Origin: Clytia hemisphaerica
Taxonomy: Eukaryota; Cnidaria; Hydrozoa; Leptothecata; Clytiidae
Length of the DNA: 64,000 nucleotides
Assembly: GCA_902728285.1 (NCBI GenBank)
Contig: CACVBU010000293.1
Coordinates: 23,336 to 87,335, forward strand
Direction of reading: 5' to 3'
Shown: positions 35,262 to 45,759 of the stretch, in pieces
Layout of the letters: every line of letters starts with the position of its first letter
Numbering within the stretch: position 1 is the first letter of the stretch
The notes under the pieces: model-generated
Seen by the model: only the letters and a program-made list of their open reading frames with translations
Told to the model about the DNA's origin: nothing
Database searches by the model: none
Program-made: the position numbers and the translations under genes

Positions 35262-35343
35262 ATGACCCCCCCCCATTTTATGAATTTTCTCCTGGAGTAG
35301 CCACACCCTGCTTATTCGACCCCTCCCCCTACAATTACGCACA
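35262..35343. repeat. Half-copy of the TACTCTTCCGTGC MITE family
   Basis: ccccccattttatgaattttctcc and ccctacaattacgcacaac match the right half of the family. The repeat supplies the last residues and stop codon of the minus-strand gene that ends at 35,335. Confidence 0.6.
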
Positions 35344-38300
35344 ACTTCTTACTTTCTCTGCTGATAAAAAAATAACAAGGAAAGGATATGTTCTTTCTAG
35401 GTTACAATTAATTATATCACCTAAAAAATATTTAGTTTGAATAAAATTACGATCAAAACCACTTTTTAAATGAAAAACGTTGTAGTCCAGTAAAGATTCA
35501 TACGGTACTATTGATGTTTCATCCTTCTGTTCAACTTCATATGCTTGAAAATCCTGGTCGAAGCTAACGGTACGAAAATTTTGAATTTCAAAATAAAGAT
35601 AGCTATGGACAATGTTAATTTGACTGATCTTTCCAAATAAAGGTAACTTCTCTTGATTAATACCTACTGCTAAGACGGCTTCTCGAGAGTACTTTGTTCC
35701 AAACCGTACAACCCAGCTGGCCTTGAAGGCCTTATTATCAAACTCAATACCCGGTAAAAAGTTTTTTTCGTTGAATCTGTTTCTCAAAATAACTTTTTCA
35801 TCTTGAGAAAGGGGCTTGACTACACCATTCTGCTGTTCCTTATTAAACAAGGGGTGCGTCGAGCTTCCTTCAGAGTTATCTCCGTAATTTGCAGTGTCAA
35901 GATATTGGTGACGGTTGGCCAAGGACAAGGGGAGATTTTTGAAATTCTGGGATTTCGCCAACGATTTAAAATATTTATGAGCTGCCTCAAAGCTGTAACA
36001 TGAGTACCTAATGGGAGGACCTAATTCCTCTATCGAGTTCATGAAGTGCAGCATATAATTATGTTTTGGTAGGATGTTTTCAACTGGAAACAATTGCTTA
36101 AATTGTTTTAAATGGTTTGGAAGTCTGATTTTTAGCAATGCAATAGTGTCCTTTCCAATGACTGGAGAAATCAAAATTTGACAAATTTCGTTTAAATCTA
36201 ATATGAGCTTGACAAATTCACTTTCAAACCCTACCAAAGAGCCCACCAAAAATGGAAAAAGTCTTAAAAAGAGTCGTGCTTGATCAGCTTCAAACTTCAA
36301 CTTGTATCCACTGGTCTCGAAAACACTATCTCTTATTGGAGGAGGCTTTGAAGACATCTCAGAGTAACCATAAGAATGATTAGAAATAGAGCCATTGACA
36401 GTAGCTAAAGTTGTCATTTTTTGATTGTATATGAGTTCCTTTAAAACAAGTCGCATCTCATATTGAACGGTTCCCTCAAATAAAATGTGCATTATATCCT
36501 GTGGGAACTGGATAACTACATCAAAATTTGGTGGCCTACACAAAGGACTTCTTTGATTAATACCATATGCGATTTTTAAATTATTTTGAAGTTCACCGGT
36601 TGCATTCTCAATCTCATCACAATGTTTATTATAAAGTTCTTGTGTTCTTTGTTTTATTTTAGATAAGTCAAAAACTGTTTGTAATGTTTGAAAATCGCAT
36701 AAGCAATGCCGACACTTTTGAAAGGCACCACCAACTCCTTCTTTAAATCCACCCCACAAATGCTGACCTAAAGTGTCCCCTAGGCAAATTACGACTTTTC
36801 CAAAAACAGTTAGATCGTTATTATTTAAGTTCATTACATGCCCATTGTACAGTAAAATCAAGTCGTCAATTATAGGTGATAAAATTTTCCCGATTCCGTA
36901 CTTTTTGACATGTGCTGCTGGAGCAATAGCCAATAATTGAACAGCACAGACTCACGAACGATATTTGGGTGAGATATTTGCAACACAATAATAATACATG
37001 TCAATTTTGTATTTTGTAGCAGCGCTACCAAGCGGGCTACAGATTTCAAGTTCATCATGAAACAACATTAAATCAAGCGCATCAGGGTGTTCTTTAAAGA
37101 ATTCATCACTTGTGTACGTAGATCCATCAAAAATGTCATAATAATACCCATTTCCAGTTAAGTGGGGTTTCCTTATGATGAGAGATGCTATTCTAGCATT
37201 ATTAAGCATTTGCTCAAGTGTTTCTAAAATTGGTACATACATAAATGTTTCCTGTTTTTCTGTCAAGAAAAATTCATTCTTCTTACGCTTTCTTTTTAAA
37301 ATGTTTCCAAGAGCTACCTCAACAGGTTTAACATGAGAGAAATTAGACTTGATGAATGATTTATGTTGAGCTTCGGTTGATAATCCATCAAAAATATCTG
37401 CCCCTTCTTGAAATATTTCATTCAGTTGTGCAACATTTTCATGTTCAGTTATATCAAGTTCTTGCATAACTTTAGTTGTTTTCAAAATTTCACAATGCTG
37501 AGCAACAAGACATGCAACATTATCCTTGATGGTTTCCATTGTACCCTGAAAAAATAAAAATAAGTACCTTATTAATATATGTTTGCAGGAGTAATTTTCG
37601 AGTAATATTCAATGTCATGTTGAAAGGAAGAGACAACTCTCACCCACTTTTAGGTAAATTTTAGTTTACACCCTAGGGGAAGCAAAACTCGTGTTGGATG
37701 AAGCGAAATTTCAGGTTTGTGGGACTTCTTTACAAAACCATTCGAACGATAATTAGTTCATTCATTCTTTCAAAACAAAATGGCGGCCGAGAAAAGAAAT
37801 GCAGTAATGGTGGTGTTGCTCAACGAGCTCGTCGATTCAGACGATGAAAAACCAACTAGAGGAAAAACTAGAGAGTGGATTAGGAGAAGGGAGCAAAAGG
37901 GATATTTCCACAATATTGTCCTGGAGCTAAAAATCGAGGACAGACTTGGCTTCAGGAAAATGTTTCGAATGGACAACATTTTAAAACATTCCATCATCAA
38001 ATTCGAACGTTTCATTGTTCGAAATTCGCAGCACTTTGACATGTTGGAAGAAAAGTACCACCAAACCAATCCAACACGAAAAATTACACAATTCAACGAG
38101 AGAGCTTCTTTGATCTTGCCGCAAATGTTGGATGAAATGTTTGATGGCGATCAAACTTCATCCAACACCGTCCAACACGATTTTTTTCTTCTTTTTTTGA
38201 ATTTTCATTTTTTTCCAAAAATTTGAATTGACGCAAACCGGTCCAACATTTCATCCAACATCAGAAAAAAGGCATGTTGGATGAAATGTTGGATCGGTTT

Positions 38301-38940
38301 GCTCTGGCCTTAATTTTTGTAATAGAATTTAATAAAATTAATTGAAAAAATCAAGTCTCATGCAAACTATTATTTTCACACTTACCTGAGACAATTTGTT
38401 TCGTTCTTTGGATTTCAGCAAAGACATTGCAGCACATTTTTTGAGATGCAGTTGAGAATTCTGTAAGATAAAATGTACTCTCATTTAAATTGTGCTCTTC
38501 TACCCCCTATCCCCAACACCTTTTTTAAGACAACTAATTTTGACGATTTTTATTTTGGCATTTTCGCTGCTTACCAAAATTAGTTCTTGCCAAAAGAAAA
38601 TTGAAAACATAATGCCAATGGCTGAAATTGAGGTTTGTTTGTTTTTATCACCTCTCTGTCTGTTTTCATGTAGCTAAACAGTTTAAAATTGTGGTTCAAC
38701 CTTTGTTGTATTAAGATTCAAAATATAACAAAACATTCTGCATGTACAATGAAAGAAAGATGTGGATCAATTTGGTAAACAAGTTAGAACTCACTTCAAT
38801 CATGTTTTCATCGACCTGATGAGGGACAAGAAGCTCCTCTTCTTCTTGTTCATCTTCTGAAGACGATGATAGGCTCACATCATCAAAATTATGCTGTAAA
38901 TTTTCACAAGGCACAACCTCTTCATCTACTTGTATTTCAT
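35335..38940 (-). pseudogene. Spliced transposase-like gene with one in-frame TGA
   Basis: Exons on the minus strand: 38,940-38,795 (acidic: SSSSEDEQEEEELLVP), 38,460-38,386 (NSQLHLKKCAAM...ERNKLSQ, exactly 25 codons) and 37,545-35,335, all joined in phase 0 at GT-AG sites. The large exon is about 736 codons, broken only by TGA at 36,952-36,954 between PKYRS and VCAVQLLAIAPAAH. Reading through gives a protein with KKYGIGKILSPIIDDL, a cysteine/histidine cluster (CRHCLCDF), an INQRSPLCRPPNFDVV segment and QFPQDIMHILFEGTVQYEM. That last pattern, D-x-MH-x3-EG, recalls the Tnp2/Transposase_21-like proteins of CACTA-type elements and a large uncharacterised animal family; assignment is tentative. 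The TGA could come from CGA by a CpG transition. The terminal residues RSCA are encoded by an adjoining MITE half-copy, so the native C-terminus is lost. Confidence 0.65.
37675..38310 (+). mobile_element. Harbinger-like fragment in an intron of the minus-strand gene
   Basis: A plus-strand ORF (start ATG 37,780, preceded by caaa and followed by GCGG; stop at 38,224-38,226) encodes about 148 residues. It includes TREWIRRREQKGYFHNIVLE, KIEDRLGFRKMFRM, HFDMLEEKY and TNPTRKITQFNERASL. This layout (arginine-rich start, LxxEDxxxFRxxFRM, then a FDxLLxxV-like helix) is that of the region preceding the DDE domain in Harbinger/HARBI1-type proteins. The catalytic domain is absent. The 3' side has a palindrome of aacatttcatccaacat and its inverse, and possible ends contain agcaaa. 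No target duplication was confirmed. Confidence 0.5.
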
Positions 38941-38979
38941 CTGCATATTGAAGTCTCTCCTCGATTGCAACCGCAGGTA

Positions 38980-39753
38980 ATGGAAAGGTATAATTCAAAT
39001 GAAACATCAAAAATTGAAGGATTGAAAAACGAAATCAAAGCCTGTGAGAATATGATGAAAAGGCAGGACGAAGAAATAAACCATTTGAAAGCACAAGACG
39101 TCAATGTTATGGTCAACGAAATGAAAGAAACTATCGACAACAGAATAACCACGCTTGAAAAGAAGATTGAAAACATCATCGAAAAGAAAGAAGAGAAAAG
39201 ACCACCAATGAGCTACGCTAAAATCACATCCAAACACATCGAGAAAAACATTGGAGATGCGATTCGAAAAGAAAAGCAGATGGAGCAGCTGATTCGATCT
39301 ACAGCACGCAACCTAATTTTTCATGGGGTTGATGAATCGACAGATGGAACTGAAGAAGAAACAAAAATCGAGGACGAAGAATTTATCCATGACAAAATTA
39401 TTGGTAAGCGGCTCCATCTGAGGAATATAAAGATTACCGAGACGCAGCGGATCGGGAAATTTACGAAAGAAAGAGAAGATTAAGCGAGATACCGACCAAT
39501 TAAAGTCACATTTACGAACGAAGAGGACAAGAACACAGTGTTGCAAGCAATAACAAAAGAAAAAGGCTTTCCTTACCGAGTGACAGAGGATTTGACCAAA
39601 AATGAAAGACAGATAATTAAAGAATGGTGTAAGGAAGCCGAAAAAATGAATGCTAAAATCAAGGAAGACAACACAAAGTGGAAAGTCCGGGGGAGCCCGC
39701 GAAAAAAACTCTATTTCAAAAAGATCATTGTAAAAAGTACGAGCGGTTTATAG
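38980..39753 (+). pseudogene. LINE ORF1-like protein (coiled coil + RRM-like), one in-frame stop
   Basis: From ATG 38,980 the frame reads MERYNSNETSKIEGLKNEIK, a heptad-rich coiled coil to about residue 75 (NRITTLEKKIENIIEKKEEK), then the nucleic-acid-binding part: STARNLIFHGVDE, HLRNIKITETQRIGKF, RPIKVTFTNEEDKNTVL and a basic tail (KWKVRGSPRKKLYFKKIIV). This is the L1-type ORF1p order. A TAA at 39,481-39,483 interrupts KERED/ARYRP; the frame is otherwise open to 39,753. No ORF2 follows; the 3' flank is short, ending in an AT-rich tttattttat run near 39,810. The element abuts the first exon of the opposite-strand gene at 38,940. Confidence 0.65.
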
Positions 39754-40530
39754 AGGCCCATGTGTCTTCACGGTGACCTGCAAACCTGTAAAGCTTTATT
39801 ATTTTTATTTTATTTTATCACTGTAAAATGAACCTAATTCTGCTGACAGACTGACAATGATGCTTAAAATCTTCTCACTACTGTATATAGTCTTACTTTA
39901 CAAAAACAAGAAAATTAATAATGTGAAAAGCCTCAAATACGACACATGCTCTATTCAATTTAAAACAATAGGACTAAAATAGAATAAAATAAGATGTTTG
40001 AATTAACAAGTTTGGAATGCGAGCTTGGTGGCTCTGATGTATTTTTAGTAAATTTCAATAAAACCAAAAAAAAAATGTCAGCCCTAGCCACAGCGTCTCA
40101 TTTCACAGTCTTCTGTTTCCATGGTTCCAGTGTCACTTCAGTGATTTGCGTTCATTAGCTTCCAGTGTCACTTCAGTGATTTGCGTTCATTAGCTTCTGT
40201 TTTAAATTAATTTTTTACGCATCTTATTTTTATGTTCAATGCGTGCGTTTTCATTATTTTTCTATTGTTTCATTATGTAATCTTTTGTTCATTTTTTGTC
40301 AGTTTTTTATCAAAATCGAGACACTTTTTTCAAGGAGCTCACTTGTTCCTTACTAAGAGAGATGTCATCATCTCCTTCGATCTAGGTCTTTAAAGACCTA
40401 GGTCGGAAACCTAAAGATGTGAAAAGAGAGATGTGAGGTTCAAAGTAAAAGTGTTTTTTTTAGAGTCATGGAATTCAATTTTAAACTTTGATTTTTCAAT
40501 CGTCATTTTTGGGCACTCAAAACACAACTA
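39754..40530. other. Non-coding; 35-bp duplication and a 20-bp palindrome
   Basis: ttccagtgtcacttcagtga plus tttgcgttcattagc occurs twice in tandem (40,125-40,159 and 40,160-40,194). A perfect palindrome, CTAGGTCTTTAAAGACCTAG, lies at 40,382-40,401. No gene seen. Confidence 0.7.
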
Positions 40531-40893
40531 CATGTTTTTTTTATAAGCACAACGCTTATAAGCATATGAAGGCTCAGATTTGTAGAATTCCTAAGCATAA
40601 CATAAGCATATGTGTCAGCCTGAAATATTTTTCAAGTTGTCATTTTTTATCAGTTTAAAATGGTTTGGTTGAGGTCAAGTAAAAAAAAACACATTACACA
40701 GCTACCACTGCTCCCAAATCTGAACAAATTTTTACAAAATTTCTAAAATTTCACTAAAACTTGGTTCGGGGATAATTTAAGCATGAATTCATAAGCATAT
40801 AATAAGCATAATCTATGCCTGGATGCTTTGAGAACTTAAGCATACACAAGCCTGACCAAGGGGCATACACTTGCTTATAAAAAAAACATGTAT
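40531..40893. repeat. MITE with ACATGTTTTTTTTATAAGCA ends
   Basis: The right end TGCTTATAAAAAAAACATGT is the exact inverse of the left. The interior repeats aagcata/cataagcat. A related aagcatatgctta motif occurs near 62,730. Confidence 0.75.
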
Positions 40894-41527
40894 CATTTAC
40901 TGGCTACCTGGTAGGTTTCCTTCTCGCTTCTCACTCGTTCATTCTTTCGTGTTTTTCACCAGCCATCGCGTCTCCCTAGGTTAAGATTAGGTTATGAAAT
41001 TTTTGAGACGAATATTTTTTTTAAAATTTTTACGGAGAAATTTCTAGCCAATTTTTCCACTCATTTTTGGTCAGTTTTTGTCAATCTTACAGTATGTGAG
41101 ATTCTTCATTTTTTCAATTTTTTGAGATTAAGATTTGTCAATTTTTCTCAATTTTTGGATGATCAACTTTCGTCACTTTTTTCAATTTTTTCTCAGACTA
41201 AAATTTGTCATTTTTCTTAAGTTTTCTTTGAGACTAAAACATTGTATTTTTTTTCTTCATTCAGTTTGAACATGCCATAAAAGTTCCAAACGCGTCAGTC
41301 TCTGTGCCCTGCCCAACAAATTTAGCCTATTGATCTTCTCGCCAGACAAAAAAATAAAATAAAAAATCTGAGCTGGACAGAATTTTATATCAGAAAAGTT
41401 GCCATTTTGAATGATAATAAATTGACATTTTATTGGTATAGAATAATATTGAGATAAATACAAGTTTCAAAAATAAACACTATGAACATAAGAATGACAG
41501 ATGACAGACACCAAGCAGACGACAATT
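40894..41527. other. Low-complexity T-rich sequence, no gene seen
   Basis: Dominated by cattttttcaattttt-type words from about 41,020 to 41,260. Confidence 0.5.
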
Positions 41528-41817
41528 TCAATCTTTAAAATCAAGAACTTTGGAGTTCACCACAATTTCAAGCTCCAACATTTTTCTCGCAAAAATATGA
41601 TGATCAGTATTAAGTTCAAATTGAAATGCCAAAGTATGGTTCATCATTTCTTTTTCTTCATCAGAAATCTCTTCTCTAATCAATAAGCACATAATTTTAT
41701 CTCTTTTTTTGTCATCCAAATTAAAATACTTTGGGCAATAGCATTTTCCCAATAAAGTGTCTTTGTTTGCATCAAACCATTTTAACGCTACCAAACAATC
41801 ATCAATCTTATTGTATG
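41528..41817 (-). CDS. Terminal exon, ~96 aa, unknown
   Basis: After a good acceptor (ttgtccttttcag) the minus strand reads AYNKIDDCLVALKWFDANKD, then LLGKCYCPKYFNLDDKKRDK, LLIREEISDEEKEMMNHTL and HHIFARKMLELEIVVNS before a stop. The composition is clearly protein-like. There is a faint likeness to the stretch leading into the hinge of SMC5-type proteins (A-x-W-x-x-x-N-K-x-x-x-x-G-K), not enough to name it. No partner exon was identified upstream, where the opposite-strand MULE gene lies. Confidence 0.45.
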
Positions 41818-41886
41818 CTGAAAAGGACAATATCAATATCAATGTACTCTGTACAAATAGTACTAATAGTACAAATGCTGGTCTAG

Positions 41887-43285
41887 AGTAGATTTGAGAA
41901 CAATTCGCCGACGGTTATTCTGTTCAATAAGGAACAAGTTAAGAACATTGCTAAATTCTGTTCATCACCGTTAGATTATCAGGCGTCTGGTCTGTCCTTT
42001 GCTGTGATATGACATTTAACATTGGAGATTTCTGGGTGGTCATAACTACTTATTCCAATCTGATGGTCTTTTCAAAGAAGTACGGCCGACCGGTTACTGG
42101 AATTGGTCCAGTCATGATTTGTAAGACAAAGTCAACCAAACAGTATTCGTCGTTATTTCACGCAATCACAACTGAGGATCCTGATTTAAAGGTGTCTTTG
42201 AGAGCGTTTGGTCAAGGTGGTGAGAAAGCTATATTTGAGGCCAACTAACTGGAATTCCCTTTCGCGATTGGCTTCATATGCTCAATTCACATCCGACGAA
42301 ATATGGATGAGTACATCCATTCAACCTTGCATCTTAGCGAATCGTGTCTCCAGGTCGTCGTAGCTGATGTCTTTGGCTCGACTCGTCAAGAAGGGTTGTA
42401 CCATGCATGTACACGCACTGAATTTGACGAAAATCTGGCTCGGCTCAAAAATAGGTGGAATGAGCTGGAGACGAAAGAGAGGAAGGAAAACAACATGCCA
42501 GAACAGCCTAAATTTTTCACTTATTTCAAGAAAAATAAGGCTGAAACTGTTTACCACTACTGTCGGCAAATGGTAGTTATAGAAGCTAACATCTATCAGC
42601 ACAATCGATTTTCGACTAACGCAACGGAGTCGATAAACAAAGCAATAAAAGTTTGGCAAGAGAACCACAAGGATGACATGCCTGGATTCATTGTCTCCTT
42701 GCAACAATTTGTCCAGAGCCAACGAAATGAAGAAACCGTTGCTTAACAAGTCGTCTGACACCTTAATGGTCAACCCTAATTATCGGGAGTATATTGTTAC
42801 AGATTATGAAGGAAAATCAGGTGAAACTTTTCATTCAACCTTCTAAGATTTATTAAAAATTCTTACTCTCTTTATCTTTTCTTTTTGCGCCGACGTCTTG
42901 TCTGAATTTAATCATTTTAATAGTGGATTTTTGATCCTTAAGAACCAGAGTGGAACTGTTTGAAAGAAGAATGTATTTAAAGACTTAATGAGGGTGCGAA
43001 TTACAAAATTTGGACCTAAACTTGACGGCCTTTTCAAATTTACATCTAAGAGGATTATCTTTTATCTAAAATGCCTTTTCGAGAAGAAAATTATAAGACT
43101 TAACCATTTTAGCCTGCAATGATTAATCTCTATGCATTGATTTTATTATTTTTTTAGCCGCCGAGAAAACTCGCATAGAGAAAAACATCATTTTGTCAAT
43201 CCCACTTAAAGCTGATTCTGTTGCATTGGAAACCACCAACTCAACGAAAATTCCTGAGGAAGAGCCATTTGACCTAAGCCCATTA
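41887..43285 (+). pseudogene. MULE transposase gene, two exons, decayed
   Basis: Exon 1 (41,887-42,820, after acceptor ggtctag) and exon 2 (from 43,158, after tttttttag) join in phase (TCA-G/CC-GCC). The product carries a MULE-type DDE domain: SGLSFAVDMTFNIGDFWVV (first Asp), YGRPVTGIGPVM, LKVSLRAFGQGGEKAIFEAN, then FPFAIGFICSIHIRRNMDEY and a NATESINKAIK segment with the late Glu. Breaks: one base missing between GTG and ATATG at about 42,007; an in-frame TAA at 42,246-42,248 before LEFPFAI; and a frameshift near 42,720 between QSQRNE and MKKPLLNKSS. Exon 2 (AAEKTRIEKNIILSIPLKAD) ends in a repeat at about 43,285. The enzyme would cut and paste Mutator-like elements; a Mutator-like MITE is at 16,508. 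Confidence 0.75.
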
Positions 43286-44229
43286 GAAGGACACACTGTA
43301 AAAAACCCGGATCTTATTTTAAGTAAAAAAAAAGAAAATCAAGAAAATTTTTACTTAATTTTTTTTAAGTTATTTTACTTATATTTAGTAATCAATATCT
43401 AGATTTTGCAGCTTATTTTAGGAAACTTTTTACTAAATTTCGGTAATGATTACCTAGGATTATTTACCATTCTTTTAAAAGAAAAGAATTTAGGGACAAT
43501 AAACTTTGAAATGTTTTCTCATTTTTGTCTATTAGTTACAAATATATAAAGTTTGCTGGTTTGTTTTTTAAAAATGTGACTAAAATTTACAAATAAAAGC
43601 TTGGTAAAATCTGTATGAATGCTATTTTTCTAGACTTTTCTCTATATTTTGAGAAGGAAAATTATTTGAATAGAAATAATGTGGGATACCGCAATAAAAA
43701 ACGAACGCGTCCAGCTGAACTAAAAAAAATGTCATTAAACCTTTAAGCATTTTAGAAGTAGAAGAATTCTCCACATTTTCTCACCCAATATGCATCAAGT
43801 CCAAAAATTATAACTATATTATAACTATTGTCTTCCTATACGATAAAAAGGTCAGTTTGTCGTTAAATTGGCAAAATCATCTCAAGCAAAAGCTTGAATT
43901 AAATTAAACAATTTCAAAGATCAAAGTTCAGTTGATTAAAATATGCGGTCGGTAAGACTAACAAGTTCAGAAGAAGATGTTATAAAAATGGTAAATATTC
44001 ACAAAAAAACGGAACAGTATTTATATAAAATAAAATCCTTAAACTCATGCCTTCGGTGATGTAATTTGCTATTTTGCAAATTTTTGGTCAAGAAAAAATG
44101 CCCGAAAACCCACCTTTTACCGGACTTAAAGTAAATAGTTATAGTAGTAATTATATATTAAATGATTAGTTCAAATCGCATGAAAGGATTTTTGTACATA
44201 AATTCTATCCCGCTTTTTTTCCGGACACT
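43286..44229. other. No gene seen
   Basis: AT-rich sequence after the probable repeat boundary; no exon-like frame. Confidence 0.4.
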
Positions 44230-44450
44230 ATACTTTTGTGCGTAATTGTAGGGGAGAGGGGTACTCCAGGAGAAAATCCATATGGGGGGGTCATAATAAA
44301 ATAACGTGATTTTGGAGTGATTTCTCTAAAAAGCCCTAGGAAAATGAAGGTTTTGGCACTTTTTCAGGAGGGTCATTATAAAATGATTTTGGGGGTGAAA
44401 AAAATTAAAAAAATGCAAAATGACCCCCTACAATTACACACAAAAGAGTA
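44230..44450. repeat. TACTCTTCCGTGC-family MITE, second full copy
   Basis: TATACTTTTGTGCGTAATTG at the left is mirrored by CAATTACACACAAAAGAGTA at the right, with the same G-tract interior as 8,450-8,709. Confidence 0.7.
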
Positions 44451-44497
44451 CACGTTGAAAATGGTACGTCGACAACATAAGCAAATTTTGTAATGTT

Positions 44498-44655
44498 TTG
44501 AACACCAAGAATTGTACCATGCTCTGTCAGATAAACGTTAAACAATATCAACATCAAAACATCGTGCTTTGTCAGATAAACGTTAAAAGAAATCAAGATC
44601 ACAACATCGTGCTCTGTCAGATAAACGTTAAAAAATATCAACATCACAACATCAA
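44498..44655 (+). repeat. Tandem 45-bp repeat, three units
   Basis: Each unit contains gctctgtcagataaacgtta (or gctttgtc...) followed by a variable tatcaacatcacaacat. It lies just beyond the stop of the minus-strand gene ending at 44,658. Confidence 0.8.
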
Positions 44656-44657
44656 CA

Positions 44658-45759
44658 TTAATCAGCATAGTCCCTGTATTGCTGCAGCATGGCGTTTCCT
44701 GACTTGACAAGTTTGGGTGCAGCCTCGAAGTGCTCAAACACCAAAAATTGCAAGATGGTCAACGGCAACTCCAGATCTGATGGGTAGTCGAGATTGAAGA
44801 CACAGTAAGATGCCAGCATTCCAATCACAGCATTACCAATGTCTTTTTCTGTATAAATCATTGCTTTGTTGTAGTAAAGTGTAAACATACTTTTCTCCAC
44901 GAGGAGTATCGGAAAAGACGACGATGTCTTGGCTACCGCCTTTTCTGGATCTTCCTGGGTCTGTAAAAGAGAAAATTTGCAATAAAGAATATATATCACT
45001 TGGCATGTCACAAAGCAGTCTTATCAGTCAGGAAGCTGGACCGTCTGAAACAGCTCAAGAAAATCAAAAAATCAAAAAAATATTTTATTTATTATCCCTA
45101 CCGGCCCACATTTTATGAGAATCTGATTCAAATCTGAATCTGAATCTGAATCTGAATCAAATTAAATTGGTCTCGCCTAAGGGAACTTATTTTGACAAGC
45201 ATCAGAAATGCTGAAACAATAAGCCTGTTGTTTTTAACCTGAATTTTCACCCTGATATTCTTACTCTCTGGTCTCTAATAGAAGGGGGGTTGGAATTGCC
45301 GTGGGGGTTGGAAAAAAATGTAAAACTTAATTGCCGGGGTGGTTGGAATAAAAATGTCCTGGGTGGAAAAATTTGGAAAAGCAGGCTAATACAGAAGAAT
45401 TAGGGCAAAAGAAGGAACTTTCAAAAACATTTTCCCAAAAATTAATAAGCGGGGGGGGGGGGTTGGAATAAGAATGTCCTGGGTGGAAAATTTTCGAAAA
45501 ATTAATTAGCGTCTATTAGAGACCAGAGAGTAGACGTTATTCTTATAAAGGAAAAGGCATATATTTTATGATTCTCTAACCTATAAAAAGCCTTACTTAA
45601 ATAAATCGACTCTACACTTTTGAAATGGGACTATGTTGAATCTAGAAGAAAAAATGAGTGATTAACTTACATCGATGTCTAGGTAAAGCTGCTTCTTAGC
45701 TGTCTTTTTTTGTTGGAAAATCTTTGGGGCATTTTGCAACAGGTACAGGATTTTTTCAT
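44658..45759 (-). CDS. Two-exon 3' end of an uncharacterised TE-like gene
   Basis: Exons 45,759-45,671 (acceptor ttttccacag, donor GAT/GTAAGT) and 44,960-44,658 (acceptor tcttttacag) join in phase 0: EKILYLLQNAPKIFQ...LYLDID then TQEDPEKAVAKTSSSFPILL. The second exon continues NKAMIYTEKDIGNAVIGMLA, SYCVFNLDYPSDLELPLTIL and stops after QQYRDYAD. The pattern of a short LLxxYxVFNxxYPxxL helix near a C-terminus is one I associate with uncharacterised, probably transposon-related proteins of fish and marine invertebrates. No function is assigned. The intron holds the MITE at 45,262-45,532. Upstream exons were not found. Confidence 0.55.
45262..45532. repeat. MITE with TACTCTCTGGTCTCTAATAG ends
   Basis: The right end CTATTAGAGACCAGAGAGTA is the exact inverse of the left. 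The interior (ttggaataaaaatgtcctgg, gaattagggcaaaag, G-tracts) is the reverse complement of the 27,288-27,567 element. It sits inside an intron. Confidence 0.8.

Noticed and set aside
36952-36954. Selenocysteine codon
   Set aside because: No SECIS-like element was recognisable and the TGA context fits a CGA nonsense mutation in a transposon-like gene.
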